Origin: an uncultured Mycobacteriaceae bacterium
GTDB lineage: Bacteria > Actinomycetota > Actinomycetes > Mycobacteriales > Mycobacteriaceae
DNA: 49,619 nt
NCBI GenBank assembly: GCA_903927745.1
Contig: CAIYOH010000069.1
Coordinates: forward strand, 1 to 49,619
Direction: 5' to 3'
Below, one piece after another: positions 7,728-16,860 of this stretch (positions within the stretch are counted from its first letter, which is position 1; every line of letters starts with the position of its first letter). The notes under the pieces are model-generated. The model was not told the DNA's origin. It saw nothing but the letters and a program-made list of their open reading frames with translations, and made no database searches. The position numbers and the translations under genes are program-made.

Positions 7728-9146
7728 TTACCCGTGCCCGGAGTCGTCGATCAGCATCGCGCCGTTCACCAATGCCATTTGTAGCCAGCGTCTTTCGGTG
7801 CTGGACGTACCATCGCGCCGCACGTAAGTGAGTTCGGCGACCACGCTGGTGGCATCTCGTGGGACTACCGAAACGACCACCACTGACTGGATTGTCGCCC
7901 AGAAGTCGAGGTAGTCACTCCGCCCGTTTTTGTTCTGGTAGTTGGCGTCGAGTCTCGCCCAGGCGTCCATGGGGCGTGCTGGGAGGTCGGCGTAGTACGC
8001 CGTGACGAAATCGCGCATCCTCTCGAAAGTGGCGTCGGGTGGGTTCGATAACGCCGCGGTGGTGGCGGTGGTCTTCTGGGCGGCGGTAGCGGTGGTCTTG
8101 GTGGTTGTGGTGGTTGTGGTGGTTGTGGTGGTTGTGGTGGTTGTGGTGGTGGCGGGAGCGATGGCAGGAGTGATGGTGGCGCTGTTGGCCGCGCGACCGT
8201 GGGGGGATGGCCGCAGCAGAAACACGAGGGCGCCGATTGAGGCAAGCACAACGACAGCGGCCAATGCGAACCGGGATAACGTTCGTCGGGGCGAGCGTTG
8301 AGCCGGGGCGATTTGGGCGGTGAAAGCTCGCGCGAAATCAGAGCAACGCTTGAATCGGTCTTCGGGCTGCTTAGCCAGGCCACGCGCGAGAACCGGGTCA
8401 AGCATCGCGAGCTCCGGTCGGATGTCCCCCACAGCGGGCGGCGCGACATTGAGGTGATGGCTGATCACCACCGCGGGGTTTGAGTTGGCGAACAACTGCG
8501 AACCGGTCAGCAGGTGGTACGCGGTCGCCGCCAGCGCATACTGGTCTGCGCGGCCGTCGATGTCCTCGCCCAGCAACTGCTCGGGCGCACAATAGGCGGC
8601 GGTACCCATGGCCATGTTGGTCGTGGTGAGTCCGCTGATGTCATCGACGGCTCTGGCGATGCCGAAGTCGGTGAGCATGATGCGCCGCTCCTCGTCGTCA
8701 TCGAGGTGCGACACCATGATGTTGGCCGGTTTCACGTCGCGGTGCAGCAGGCCACGCTTGTGGGCGTAATCCAGTCCGGCGGCGACGGCGGTCACAATCT
8801 CGGCGACCTCGCGTGCCGGCATACCGTCGGGGTAGCGCTGCCGAATCAGCTCACCGGCGTCGACCCCGTCGGCAAACTCCATCGAGATCCACAACCGGCC
8901 CAGATACTCACCTCGGTCGTACACTCCGATGATATTGGGGTGCGACAGGGTCGCTGCCAGGTCGGCTTCGCGGATGAACCGCCCACGAACGTTGGGGCCG
9001 GTGCAGACATCCGGCTTCAGCACTTTCAGAGCGTCTTGTCGCGGAAGCCTCGGGTGCTGGGCCAAATAGACGTCACCCATTCCCCCGGACCCCAGCATGC
9101 GCACGATCCTGTACCCGGCGAACGCCTCGCCACTCTCGATCGGCAT
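7728..9146 (-). CDS. PknF-like transmembrane Ser/Thr protein kinase
   Basis: The 472-residue receptor kinase has a complete catalytic domain: the glycine loop GSGGMG (19-24), Lys41 in ALKVL, Glu60, HRDVKPAN (135-142), DFG (160-162) and APE (187-189). A TTT-rich activation loop lies between DFG and APE. One transmembrane helix follows at about 293-311. A poly-Thr stalk (about 333-360) then leads to an outer domain of about 100 residues ([21 protein letters not shown]...) resembling an NTF2-like sensor. The ATG at 9146 was chosen because the longer frame overlaps the divergent membrane-protein gene and lacks kinase homology. The stalk is encoded by a 9-bp tandem repeat, so its length may vary. 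The ligand is unknown. Confidence 0.9.
   Translation of the reverse strand: MPIESGEAFAGYRIVRMLGSGGMGDVYLAQHPRLPRQDALKVLKPDVCTGPNVRGRFIREADLAATLSHPNIIGVYDRGEYLGRLWISMEFADGVDAGELIRQRYPDGMPAREVAEIVTAVAAGLDYAHKRGLLHRDVKPANIMVSHLDDDEERRIMLTDFGIARAVDDISGLTTTNMAMGTAAYCAPEQLLGEDIDGRADQYALAATAYHLLTGSQLFANSNPAVVISHHLNVAPPAVGDIRPELAMLDPVLARGLAKQPEDRFKRCSDFARAFTAQIAPAQRSPRRTLSRFALAAVVVLASIGALVFLLRPSPHGRAANSATITPAIAPATTTTTTTTTTTTTTTTTKTTATAAQKTTATTAALSNPPDATFERMRDFVTAYYADLPARPMDAWARLDANYQNKNGRSDYLDFWATIQSVVVVSVVPRDATSVVAELTYVRRDGTSSTERRWLQMALVNGAMLIDDSGHG
8101..8145. repeat. 9-bp tandem repeat (5 units) encoding the kinase poly-Thr stalk
   Basis: Five perfect copies of GTGGTTGTG lie head to tail, flanked by degenerate GTGGTG units. 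On the coding (minus) strand each unit gives three Thr codons. Because the unit is 9 bp, gain or loss of copies changes the stalk length without breaking the frame. Confidence 0.9.
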
Positions 9147-9207
9147 GGGCCGAATCCTAGCCAGGGATTGACTCAGCCCACGATGTGCAGCCAGGTAATC
9201 TGCGCCT

Positions 9208-10176
9208 GTGACGATCACGTTCTTGGTGTCGCTGGCGCTGGTGTTCGTCATTGGCATGGCTATCCAGCGTGGGAATACCTGCACGGTGGTCGCGTTCGAC
9301 GACCTCATCCATCGCCGCTCCGCGGTCCGCCTACTGACCTTCGTGTACGCGTGGTTCCTGGTCGCGGGGGGCCTGACCGTGTTGGGCCTGACGACCGGAT
9401 TCACCCCGCATGCGCAGTTGTTCCCGGTCACTGTCTGGTCGGTCGTCGGCGGCCTGGTGCTCGGCGCCGGTGCGGTGATCAATGGTGCGTGCACCAATGG
9501 CACCCTGGCGCGCGTCGGCTCGGGCGAATTCGTCTACGTGATGACACTCGTCGGCTTCACCGCCGGCTGCGTCCTTGCCCACGCGTCCGGTCTCGCCCCC
9601 ACCATCGAGGCCTCATCGATACCGACCGCGGTGCCCGTGGGCCATCCCATGCCCGCCCTGCTGGGGTTCGGCGCCGTGATCGTCCTGACCGCCCGCCGGC
9701 TGATCATGGGCCAGCACGAGAGCTTCCGGGATTTCCTGCGTAACGCCTGGGATCCACGCACGGCTACCTTCATCATCGCGGTCCTTTTCGTCATCCTGGT
9801 GCAGATCTACGGCCCGTGGGGCTACGCCGAACTGCTGGGTGACGTGTCAAAAGGAGCCACCGACCATCTCGCGCCGCGGTTCGCGCTGTTCGCCGCGCTG
9901 CTAACAGGGGCGATCATCGCGGGGCGTACGTCCACGCGTGCGAGGCTCGTCGGCCCGCTCAGAGGGAGAGCCCTCCGATGCCTTGTCGGCGGATTCATCA
10001 TGGGAATCGGTTTCCGTCTGGGCCCTGGATCGTTCGGGGGGCTGACCCTGTACGGCCAGCCGCTCCTGTTGCCCTACGCATGGGTGGTGATGGTGGCCTC
10101 GTACGCCGCGATCGTGTTCGGAGTGATCTACATGCGATCCAGGTTAGGGGCCTGGATCACGGCCCGGCGCGACTGA
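9208..10176 (+). CDS. YeeE/YedE (DUF395) family membrane protein, thiosulfate-importer-like
   Basis: The 322-residue polytopic protein (about 9 helices) belongs to the YeeE/YedE family, which includes the thiosulfate transporter TsuA. The first half has the conserved Cys25 in QRGNTCT and Cys95 in [16 protein letters not shown]. The matching segment of the second half ([18 protein letters not shown]) has lost the Cys expected there, so sulfur relay through three thiols is not possible in the TsuA manner. The transported species may therefore differ. The start is the GTG at 9208, 61 bp from the divergent kinase gene. No sulfurtransferase or TusA-like gene is adjacent. Confidence 0.8.
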   Translation: MTITFLVSLALVFVIGMAIQRGNTCTVVAFDDLIHRRSAVRLLTFVYAWFLVAGGLTVLGLTTGFTPHAQLFPVTVWSVVGGLVLGAGAVINGACTNGTLARVGSGEFVYVMTLVGFTAGCVLAHASGLAPTIEASSIPTAVPVGHPMPALLGFGAVIVLTARRLIMGQHESFRDFLRNAWDPRTATFIIAVLFVILVQIYGPWGYAELLGDVSKGATDHLAPRFALFAALLTGAIIAGRTSTRARLVGPLRGRALRCLVGGFIMGIGFRLGPGSFGGLTLYGQPLLLPYAWVVMVASYAAIVFGVIYMRSRLGAWITARRD

Positions 10177-10199
10177 GTCGAGGGCGACCCGCACCTGCC

Positions 10200-11729
10200 T
10201 CACCCGCCGCGATCGACACCTAAGGCATGAGCCGCTGCTGTGGCGACATCCGCCCGTAGATCCGTGATCGGTGTGCTGCCCCGAATCAGAATGCAATTCG
10301 TGAGCAGGATGACGTAGGTGTCCGAGCCCGGGTCGATCCAGAGCGACGTCCCTGTGAAGCCCGTGTTGCCGAAGCTGCCGATCGGGAAGATCGTGCCCCG
10401 CGGTCGGGAATAGGCCGTATCGATGTCCCAGCCGAAGCCGAACAGGTCTTGCCCCGGGACCGCCGGATAATTTGGCACCGCGCTGGCGCGGGCGGCGGCG
10501 TTGGCCTCGTCGAGTTGCCCGGCCGTCCGACCGGGTTGCTGAGGGCTCGTCATCACCTCGAGGGTCTCCCGCTGCACGGGGAATGAGCTGGGACGGTCCG
10601 CGAGCCGATCGAGTAAGGCCTGCGCGTACAGACCGACGTCGCGGGCCGTCGAGAACACGCCAGCGTTGCCGGCCACTCCGCCCATGCGGCGTGCCGTCGG
10701 ATCGTGCACGGTCCCCCGCAGCAGGCGACCGAAGTCGGGGTTCTTGTTCGGGTCGGCGGCGTTCTGCTCGTCGAGGGCCGTCGGCGCGATGCGGGACAGA
10801 ACGGCGGCGTCCCAGGTGCCTGCGGGACACGATTGCCGCACGCGCCCCGGCGGGGTCGGAGCCCAGCCGATCGCCGTTCCCGTGATCTCGTGGGGGCCGC
10901 AGGCTTTGGTCGGCGGTAGGTAGCCTGTTTCCGTCATCCCCAGCGGCGCGAAGACGTTTCGCTGCACATACGTGTCTTCCGACTCTCCGGTGATGCGTTC
11001 GAGCAGCGCGCCGAGCAGCATGAAATTGATGTCGGAGTAGCGAAAGCCGGCACCGGGAGCCGACTGCAGCGGCGTCGTCAGCGCACGACGAACACCCTCG
11101 GCCTTGTCGGGACCATCCAGTCCCCAGGGATCCCCGAGGCTGACGTCGATCCCCTCCCCCGAGGTGTTCGTCAGCAGCATCCGCACCGTCACCGTGGCGC
11201 GCTGCGGATCGTTCGCCGTGTTGAAGTCGGGCAGATACTCCTGCACAGGGTGGTCGAACTCGACCTTGCCCTGATCGTGGAGCTGCATGACGGCTGTCGC
11301 CGTCGCCAGGCACTTGGTCAGCGACGCGATGTCGAAGATCGTGTCCTCTGTCATCGGCTCGGCGGGCGACGGCGATCCGTCGGGTCCCGGGTCGCCCTCC
11401 AGCGTGCGCGAGCCGTACGCCTGGCGTAGGACGGCGTTGCCGCCGTGCCCGACCATCACCACCGCACCTGGAGTCCTCCGAGCCTCGATCGCCTCGTTGA
11501 TCAGCCGGGAGACCCCAGGGAACTTCGCGGCCCCGGGCGCGGGCACCGCATCCGGCTGCTTCGAGAAAATGTGCACCTCCGGTGTGGCCGGCGGGGCCTC
11601 GATGCGTGTCGCCTGCTGGCCGCCGGCCACCGTCGTGCGCCACGGGGCGCCAGTCGAGGACGGTCCGGCCAAGGCGACCACGAACACCACGGTGGCAAGG
11701 CATCGGATCACCTCGCGGACCCCGGGCAT
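10200..11729 (-). CDS. Secreted serine hydrolase, class C beta-lactamase/esterase family
   Basis: The product is about 509 residues with an N-terminal signal segment (IRCLATVVFVVALAG). The PBP-like serine hydrolase fold follows: SLTK (nucleophile Ser136, Lys139), YSD at 231-233 in place of YxN, and GNTGFTG near the C-terminus as the third motif. Extra residues between motifs two and three (PPTKACGPHEITG to NAGVFST) are typical of the esterase/peptidase-like branch and not of true beta-lactamases. The substrate is likely a cell-envelope ester or peptide. The start at 11729 was chosen because the upstream frame overlaps the divergent peptidase gene; 39 bp separate the two starts. Both products act outside the membrane. 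Confidence 0.85.
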   Translation of the reverse strand: MPGVREVIRCLATVVFVVALAGPSSTGAPWRTTVAGGQQATRIEAPPATPEVHIFSKQPDAVPAPGAAKFPGVSRLINEAIEARRTPGAVVMVGHGGNAVLRQAYGSRTLEGDPGPDGSPSPAEPMTEDTIFDIASLTKCLATATAVMQLHDQGKVEFDHPVQEYLPDFNTANDPQRATVTVRMLLTNTSGEGIDVSLGDPWGLDGPDKAEGVRRALTTPLQSAPGAGFRYSDINFMLLGALLERITGESEDTYVQRNVFAPLGMTETGYLPPTKACGPHEITGTAIGWAPTPPGRVRQSCPAGTWDAAVLSRIAPTALDEQNAADPNKNPDFGRLLRGTVHDPTARRMGGVAGNAGVFSTARDVGLYAQALLDRLADRPSSFPVQRETLEVMTSPQQPGRTAGQLDEANAAARASAVPNYPAVPGQDLFGFGWDIDTAYSRPRGTIFPIGSFGNTGFTGTSLWIDPGSDTYVILLTNCILIRGSTPITDLRADVATAAAHALGVDRGG

Positions 11730-11768
11730 ATCGCAAGAGTAGGTGGCCGGCGCGGCAGGATGTAGGCG

Positions 11769-12464
11769 ATGACGTCCTTGACCCGGCGGTTCGGCGCGCT
11801 GGTGGGCACCCTGGCCGCCGGCGCGGTGCTGGTGCAGTGCAACGCCGCGGCCCCGCGGCCTGCGCCCGATCCTTCCCCCGCGGCAACGGCGCCCATCGCG
11901 CCGCCGGCGGCGCTGACCAGTGAACCGGTCAGCGCCGCCGAGCTCGGTGCGAGTTGGCGGCCGGGCTGCCCGGTCGAGCCCGCGCAGCTGCGGCTGGTCC
12001 ACGTCGAGCATCTCGGCTTCGACGGGACGACGCACCGCGGCGAGCTGATCGTGAACCAGGACGTGGTGCCGGAGGTCGTCGAAATCTTCGGGCGGCTGCG
12101 CCGAATCGGCTTTCCCATCGACAAGATCCGCACGGTAGTGCACTACACCGCCGCTGACGACGAGCTGTCGATGGAGGACGACAACACGTCGGCGTTCAAC
12201 TGCCGGGGAATCCCGGGGACAACCCGATGGTCCGAGCACGCCTACGGACGGGCCATCGACATCAATCCCCTTCTCAATCCCTGCCTCCATGCCAGCGGTG
12301 TGCTGGAACCGCGGACAGCGGCCGCCTACCTGGACCGTGGACGCACCGACCCCGGTCTCCTGCACCGCGACGACCCAGCCGTCCGGACCTTCCTCGACCG
12401 CGGTTGGCACTGGGGTGGCGACTGGACAGACCCCATGGACTACCAGCACTTCGAGCAGCCCTGA
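11769..12464 (+). CDS. M15 family zinc peptidase (D-Ala-D-Ala carboxypeptidase-like)
   Basis: This 231-residue exported protein has an N-terminal hydrophobic segment ending in LVQCNAAA. A Cys is present, but Gln before it makes a lipobox doubtful. An Ala/Pro-rich linker leads to the catalytic domain, where zinc ligands are seen in SEHAYGRAIDINP (His and Asp) and DYQHFE (His), the defining motifs of M15 peptidases with VanY/L-Ala-D-Glu-type activity. A role in peptidoglycan trimming is expected. It is divergent from a secreted serine hydrolase, suggesting a paired envelope function. Confidence 0.85.
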   Translation: MTSLTRRFGALVGTLAAGAVLVQCNAAAPRPAPDPSPAATAPIAPPAALTSEPVSAAELGASWRPGCPVEPAQLRLVHVEHLGFDGTTHRGELIVNQDVVPEVVEIFGRLRRIGFPIDKIRTVVHYTAADDELSMEDDNTSAFNCRGIPGTTRWSEHAYGRAIDINPLLNPCLHASGVLEPRTAAAYLDRGRTDPGLLHRDDPAVRTFLDRGWHWGGDWTDPMDYQHFEQP

Positions 12465-12479
12465 GGCATCATGGGCGGC

Positions 12480-12911
12480 ATGAAGCGAGAGCGGCGCGGC
12501 TCAGAAATCACCGCGCAGAGGATCGGCCGCGTCACGCTCGGGGCGTTCATGGTCTTCGCAGGTATCGGCCACCTGACATTTTCCCGCGCGGAATTCCGCG
12601 CGCAGGTGCCCAACTTCGTGCCGCTTCCCCCAGATGTGACGGTGCTGGTCTCCGGAATGGTTGAGATCGCGCTCGGGGTGGCGATGCTCCTGCTGAGGAA
12701 CAGGCGCGCCGTCGTGGGATGGCTGCTGGCGGCATTCTTCGTGGCTGTCTTCCCCGGTAACATCGCCCAGTGGGTCCACCATCGGGATGCATTCGGCCTC
12801 ACCAGCGATCGTGCTCGATTCGTGCGGCTGTTCTTCCAGCCGATCCTCATCGCATGGGCGTTGTGGTCGACCGGGGCGTTGCGATCACGACGCGACAACG
12901 CCCCGCGATGA
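12480..12911 (+). CDS. DoxX-like integral membrane protein
   Basis: This protein of about 143 residues has four predicted helices (LGAFMVFAGIGHL, VTVLVSGMVEIALGVAMLLL, AVVGWLLAAFFVAVFPGNIAQWVHHRDAFGL, FFQPILIAWALW). Conserved DoxX-family elements are the FAGIGHL near helix 1, followed by FVPLPP, and GNI..W in helix 3. The start could be 12471 or 12480; both are ATG in frame. Its stop overlaps the ATG of the following TRIC-like gene (ATGA), so the two are translationally coupled. Function in this family is generally unassigned. Confidence 0.75.
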   Translation: MKRERRGSEITAQRIGRVTLGAFMVFAGIGHLTFSRAEFRAQVPNFVPLPPDVTVLVSGMVEIALGVAMLLLRNRRAVVGWLLAAFFVAVFPGNIAQWVHHRDAFGLTSDRARFVRLFFQPILIAWALWSTGALRSRRDNAPR

Positions 12912-13534
12912 CCGGCACGGTCGGCGAAGTCGTCCGGGTCATCGATCTGGCGGGGGTCTTCGGCAATGCCGTGGTCGGCGGAATCGTGGCCCGCGAGCAC
13001 CGCATGGATCCGATTGGATTCGTCGCGCTGGCCATCGCGTCCGGCCTTGGTGGCGGACTCATCCGGGACACCCTGTTGCAGCACGGGCCTCCGGTGGCGC
13101 TGACCGACTACCTCTATCTGATCACCGCGGTAGCCGGCGCCGTCGTCGCCTACCTCGCGCCTCTGGGCGCCCGGATCTGGACCGTGGCTTTCGCGTTCGT
13201 CGATGCCCTTGCCCTGGGGTGCTGGGCCGCCGCGGGAGCGCAGAAGACGCTAGACGTCGGCCTGGGCTGGCTGCCGGCGGTGCTGTTGGGCACCATCACC
13301 GCAGTCGGCGGTGGCGCACTGCGGGACCTCACCGTCGGGCGGATCCCGCAGATCTTCGGCGGTAACACGCTCTATGCCACCTGTGCCGTTGTCGCCAGTT
13401 TCGTGGTCGTGCTCTTCAGCTACGCCGGGCGCGCGCCCGCGGGCACGATCGTTGCCACCGTCGCCGGCGCCGCGCTGTGCCTGCTGGCCCGGTGGCGCCA
13501 TTGGCAGTTGAGGCAGGGATTGGAGTGGAACTGA
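12908..13534 (+). CDS. TRIC/UPF0126 family membrane protein (trimeric cation channel-like)
   Basis: The 208-residue protein has seven predicted helices formed by two repeats. Repeat 1 has GVFGNAVVGGIVAREHRMDPIGFVALAIASGLGGGLIRDTLL. Repeat 2 has DALALGCWAAAGAQKTLDVGLGWLPAVLLGTITAVGGGALRDLTVGRIPQIF. The paired GGG..RD motifs are the hallmark of bacterial TRIC (YadS/UPF0126) proteins, reported as monovalent cation channels. It is translationally coupled with the DoxX-like gene upstream. The fold assignment is firm, while the transported ion is uncertain. Confidence 0.88.
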   Translation: MTGTVGEVVRVIDLAGVFGNAVVGGIVAREHRMDPIGFVALAIASGLGGGLIRDTLLQHGPPVALTDYLYLITAVAGAVVAYLAPLGARIWTVAFAFVDALALGCWAAAGAQKTLDVGLGWLPAVLLGTITAVGGGALRDLTVGRIPQIFGGNTLYATCAVVASFVVVLFSYAGRAPAGTIVATVAGAALCLLARWRHWQLRQGLEWN

Positions 13535-13548
13535 GTCGGTGGTTGCGG

Positions 13549-14802
13549 TCAGCGCACCACACTGACCCGCCCGAACCGACTCATGGCGCACCAGTAGACA
13601 TCCCGCTCCCATCCCGGCGACGCGAAGACCACACCCTGGGTCACTCCCCCGATCCGCGCGCGCCCCTTCTCGGCTCCGGTCTCGATGTCCAGCACCACCA
13701 CGTGCTCGCCGCCACGCCCGAAATCGTTGGTCACGATCTCCCCGCTGTCCGGCAGGCAGATCATGTGGCCGGCGGCGCCGAATCCGTCCTTGCGCCACAC
13801 ACTGCGCAGCCCGCAGCCGGGCTCGAACCGCCAGGCCCGCAGCACGCGATTCGCCGAGTCGTACCCCACCACGATGCGCCGCGCCTCGTCCACCAGTGGC
13901 GGGTTGGTGACGGTGCCCCCGGCGATGCCGGACACCTCCACCGCCTCAAAGTCCCGGCAATCCGCGAGACTGACCCGAATCAGCCGGTTCGCGGTGCGGC
14001 TGACCCCGCGGCCGATCATGGATCTCCGATACCGGTGTTTGCCGTTGTCCATGAACCACGCCTGCCCCAGGGCGAGCACCGCATCCCACCCGTAGGTCTG
14101 GTGGCTTCCCGCCACGTAATCCAGCCGCCACCCCTCGTCACGCACCAGCGTCGCGGTGGCGTCATCCCAATCGAACCGGAAGATACTGCGAACGCCGACC
14201 ACGTACAGCGTGTTACCCACCGCACTGAGCCGGGCGATGGAGGGCTCGGGACACTCGATGTCGGGGCAGGCGAACCCCAACGGGTCGGCCCGCAGCACAG
14301 ACAGCCGGGCGTTCTGGTGATCGGAGATGTTCTTCGTGACGATGAGCCCGTTGTCCAGCACGACGAAACTGTTGTACGGCGCGTGCACCGGTAGTTTCAG
14401 GGCCTGCTTGACTCCGCAGTCACGGGCCAGCCGATGGACCCACCTCCCGTAGACCACGTAGAGGTCCCCGTTGGCGTGCAGCGCCATGCCGCCCGGCCAC
14501 ATCGGCCCGCCCGCCAACCGCGGTGACTGCGCCTGTGGCGCCAGCGTCAGGGGGTCGATGAGCGCCACCCTGGCCGAGGTCGGCCGCCCGACCTGCGCCC
14601 GAATCGCCGAGTGTGTCAACAGGTAGACCTCACCGGGGGCACCCAGCACGGTCATCGTGGACATGACACGTGTCACCGCGGTGGCCTGCAGACGCTCGCC
14701 GGTCCGCAGCCCCAAGCCGGCCCCGCCGTGGGGAACCTGCAACCGCGCCGGCCCACCGTCCTCGGCCGGCCAGGGCGTATCCAAGTAGCCAGAATCTGCC
14801 AT
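13549..14802 (-). CDS. Uncharacterised beta-propeller-like protein
   Basis: I do not recognise a named family for this 417-residue protein. It is rich in short beta strands and repeated blade-like phrases (GEVYLLTHSAIRA, GDLYVVYGRWVHRL, NSFVVLDNGLIVTKN, NTLYVVGVRSIFRFDW, RRIVVGYDSANRVLRAWRF, GEIVTNDFGRGGEHVVVLD), which suggests a six- or seven-bladed propeller of the PQQ or strictosidine-synthase kind. There is no obvious signal peptide or membrane helix. Scattered Cys residues (VKQ-preceding Cys, ACPDIECPE, GCGL) could form disulfides if the protein is exported by another route. It converges on the TRIC-like gene with 14 bases between stops. Confidence 0.7.
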   Translation of the reverse strand: MADSGYLDTPWPAEDGGPARLQVPHGGAGLGLRTGERLQATAVTRVMSTMTVLGAPGEVYLLTHSAIRAQVGRPTSARVALIDPLTLAPQAQSPRLAGGPMWPGGMALHANGDLYVVYGRWVHRLARDCGVKQALKLPVHAPYNSFVVLDNGLIVTKNISDHQNARLSVLRADPLGFACPDIECPEPSIARLSAVGNTLYVVGVRSIFRFDWDDATATLVRDEGWRLDYVAGSHQTYGWDAVLALGQAWFMDNGKHRYRRSMIGRGVSRTANRLIRVSLADCRDFEAVEVSGIAGGTVTNPPLVDEARRIVVGYDSANRVLRAWRFEPGCGLRSVWRKDGFGAAGHMICLPDSGEIVTNDFGRGGEHVVVLDIETGAEKGRARIGGVTQGVVFASPGWERDVYWCAMSRFGRVSVVR

Positions 14803-14823
14803 GCCATGCTCCAGGCCGTAGGC

Positions 14824-15192
14824 CTAGGCGCGCACCTTTCTTGTGGGGCGCGCCTGATCGACCTCCAGTGTCAGCAGAATCTCTCGCCCGTCTTGGCCAT
14901 GGACGAGAGCTTCCACCCCATCCCTGCTCTCGTGTTTTTCGGCAAGCTCCCGGAGGCCTGGCGGTGACAGACGAAGCGTGATCGAGGTCCCGTCCTCTAT
15001 GGAGCAGGATGTCAGCGATAGGGGACGCGAAGGCTTATCGTCCAGGAGGTCTCCCGACTCGATCGTCACCGTCACGACAACGCCATCGGTCAGAGGAATG
15101 GCTTCAACAAGCCGTTCCCCGGCCAGCAAGAGTGGCAATTCCTCCTTGCTGATTCGGAACCGCAGCGCCTCACGGGCAAGGCGCAGATTCAT
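14824..15192 (-). CDS. Small uncharacterised protein, DUF7009-like
   Basis: The 122-residue protein begins MNLRLAREALRFRISKEELPLLLAGERL, resembling the opening of DUF7009 proteins (a short strand, then a helix deciding an L/R-rich pattern). A beta-rich body follows with VVVTVTIESGD, SITLRLSPPGLREL and EILLTLEVDQA. No catalytic motif is visible. The ATG at 15192 is preferred because the longer frame overlaps the upstream gene. It starts 19 bases after the stop of the membrane-protein gene, so the two form an operon. The family name is offered with low certainty. Confidence 0.6.
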   Translation of the reverse strand: MNLRLAREALRFRISKEELPLLLAGERLVEAIPLTDGVVVTVTIESGDLLDDKPSRPLSLTSCSIEDGTSITLRLSPPGLRELAEKHESRDGVEALVHGQDGREILLTLEVDQARPTRKVRA

Positions 15193-15211
15193 CGTTGGGT
15201 TCCTCGTGACG

Positions 15212-15652
15212 TCACAGCCAGCCCCAGAAGAAGCCGGACAAGAGAACGGCGAAACCACCGACTTCGCCGACGATCAATGCCGTCATCGCCACATGAATTG
15301 CCCGGCCCGGTTGGCCGAACTGGTTGGTGGTGTCGCGCAGGACTCCGTGCAGAATGTAGCTCGCGATCGCGCCGACGAAGAAGACGATGATGGTCGTCGC
15401 GGCTGCTGCATTGACCCATTCCGGCCAGGCGCTGAGTTCTACGAAGACTGCCAACAACAAGGTCGCGAAGGAATACAGCAGCGCTGATCGGTGCGCGATG
15501 TCCACGTAGGGATGTGCGAGGTGATCCGGACTAGTCGCCATCTGCCGGTACTTCCAGATCCCCAGGACGAGAGCCAGCAGGAATATGACGCCTGCCGCAC
15601 CAATCGTCGCAGAGGTCGCATGCGCGAGAGCCTGAGTCATAGTTGCCTCCAT
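15212..15652 (-). CDS. Small four-helix integral membrane protein
   Basis: This protein of about 146 residues has four hydrophobic helices (IGAAGVIFLLALVLGIW, LLYSFATLLLAVFVELSAW, AAATTIIVFFVGAIASYILHG, VAMTALIVGEVGGFAVLLSGFFWGWL). His residues occur in the loops (DHLAHPYVDIAHRS). No family was recognised. Met5 at 15640 is an alternative start. It is the first gene of a two-gene unit with the DUF7009-like gene and is divergent from an oxidoreductase. Confidence 0.65.
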   Translation of the reverse strand: MEATMTQALAHATSATIGAAGVIFLLALVLGIWKYRQMATSPDHLAHPYVDIAHRSALLYSFATLLLAVFVELSAWPEWVNAAAATTIIVFFVGAIASYILHGVLRDTTNQFGQPGRAIHVAMTALIVGEVGGFAVLLSGFFWGWL

Positions 15653-15757
15653 CGTAAGGTAGCGGAGAGCTCACTGAAATCGGGCGGAGGACCGCCCTCT
15701 AGCAGTTGACATCGGCTGGTCGGGCACCCCGGGCCGAACGACGAGAGGAAGTGGCTG

Positions 15758-16849
15758 ATGCCGGATCCGTCGCCGTACCGGGTCATCGTCTGGGGCACCG
15801 GCACCGTCGGTACCGAGATCCTCACCGCGATCATCGACCACCGCCGCGACCTCCGCATCGTCGGTGCCCGGGTGTATTCCGACGCCAAGCACGGCATCGA
15901 TATCGGCACCCTCGCCGGCCGCGCAGCAATCGGGGTCACCGCAACCACCGACGTCGCGCAGATACTGGCGACCGATGCCGACTGCGTGCTCTACTGCCCC
16001 CGCAATACCAGCATCGATGACGTTTGCGCCATCCTCGCCAGCGGGAAAAATGTTGCGACGACTGCCTTTCTGTTCCATCCGAAGCGGATCGCGCCCGCAG
16101 ACCGAGACCGGCTGCTGCAGGCGTGTCGGACTGGGCACAGCACCGTGCACGGCAGCGGCCTCAACCCCGGCAATCTCTCCGGTGTGCTGCCGCTCGCGCT
16201 CTCCGGGATGAGCCGCACCATCGACAAGATCACCCTGCAGGAGCGTGCCGACTGGTCGGTCTACGAGAGCACCTCCATCACCTTCGACAACATGGCCTTC
16301 GGGCAACCACCCGAATCAATCAGCACGAACGCCAATGACTTCCTGGCCTTCAACAGCGGGTTGTTCACCGAGCAGGTGTGGTTTCTCGCCGACGCCCTCA
16401 ACGCCGACATCGACGAGGTCACCGCAACCGTCGAAGCGGTCCCGGCCGCCGCCGATCACCAGATCTTCGATCACCTCCTGCGGGCCGGAACCACCGCCGG
16501 CCAGCGCTGGACATGGACCGGCCTGCGCAACGGCACCGCCCTCGTCGAGATCGAGACGCTGTGGACCGTCGGCGGTGAATACCCCTCACACTGGCCAAAA
16601 CCCGAGCACGGCTGGACCTTGACTATTGAGGGCGACCCGTCCATGCGGGCCCACTTCGTCGCCTTGGCCAGCTTCACCAGGGCAGCCACCATGGAAGAAC
16701 ACGTCCGCTCTGCCAGCGTGGCCACCGGGATGCAAATCCTCAACGCCGTCCCCGCCGTCTGCGCCGCGCCGCCGGGATTCGCCACCATGGCCGATCTGCC
16801 GCTGATCCGGAGTCACACCGGCTTTCGGTGCGAGCCGATCGACGACTGA
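15758..16849 (+). CDS. NAD(P)-dependent DapB-like oxidoreductase (amine dehydrogenase-type)
   Basis: The 363-residue protein opens with a Rossmann motif (VIVWGTGTVGTEIL) followed by VGARVYSDAKHGIDIG, VLYCPRN, NVATTAFLFHP and GSGLNPGNLSGVLPL. This is the layout of the dihydrodipicolinate-reductase-like group that includes 2,4-diaminopentanoate dehydrogenase and the mycobacterial enzymes annotated as DapB-like. The C-terminal half (WTWTGLRNGTALVEIETLW, TLTIEGDPSMRAHF, GMQILNAVPAVCAAPPGF) matches the substrate domain of that group. The actual substrate is not deducible. A ribosome site GAGAGGAAG sits just upstream of the ATG. Confidence 0.8.
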   Translation: MPDPSPYRVIVWGTGTVGTEILTAIIDHRRDLRIVGARVYSDAKHGIDIGTLAGRAAIGVTATTDVAQILATDADCVLYCPRNTSIDDVCAILASGKNVATTAFLFHPKRIAPADRDRLLQACRTGHSTVHGSGLNPGNLSGVLPLALSGMSRTIDKITLQERADWSVYESTSITFDNMAFGQPPESISTNANDFLAFNSGLFTEQVWFLADALNADIDEVTATVEAVPAAADHQIFDHLLRAGTTAGQRWTWTGLRNGTALVEIETLWTVGGEYPSHWPKPEHGWTLTIEGDPSMRAHFVALASFTRAATMEEHVRSASVATGMQILNAVPAVCAAPPGFATMADLPLIRSHTGFRCEPIDD

Positions 16850-16860
16850 GAGGGCATCGG

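Noticed and set aside
8002..8301. Plus-strand frame with a long poly-Val run opposite the kinase
   Set aside because: It is only the complement of the Thr-coding repeat inside a strongly supported kinase gene.
15682..15697. GGGCGG-AGGA-CCGCCC hairpin as a terminator
   Set aside because: It lies between two divergent starts and lacks a following T-run, so a terminator role is unlikely; kept only as an incidental GC hairpin.
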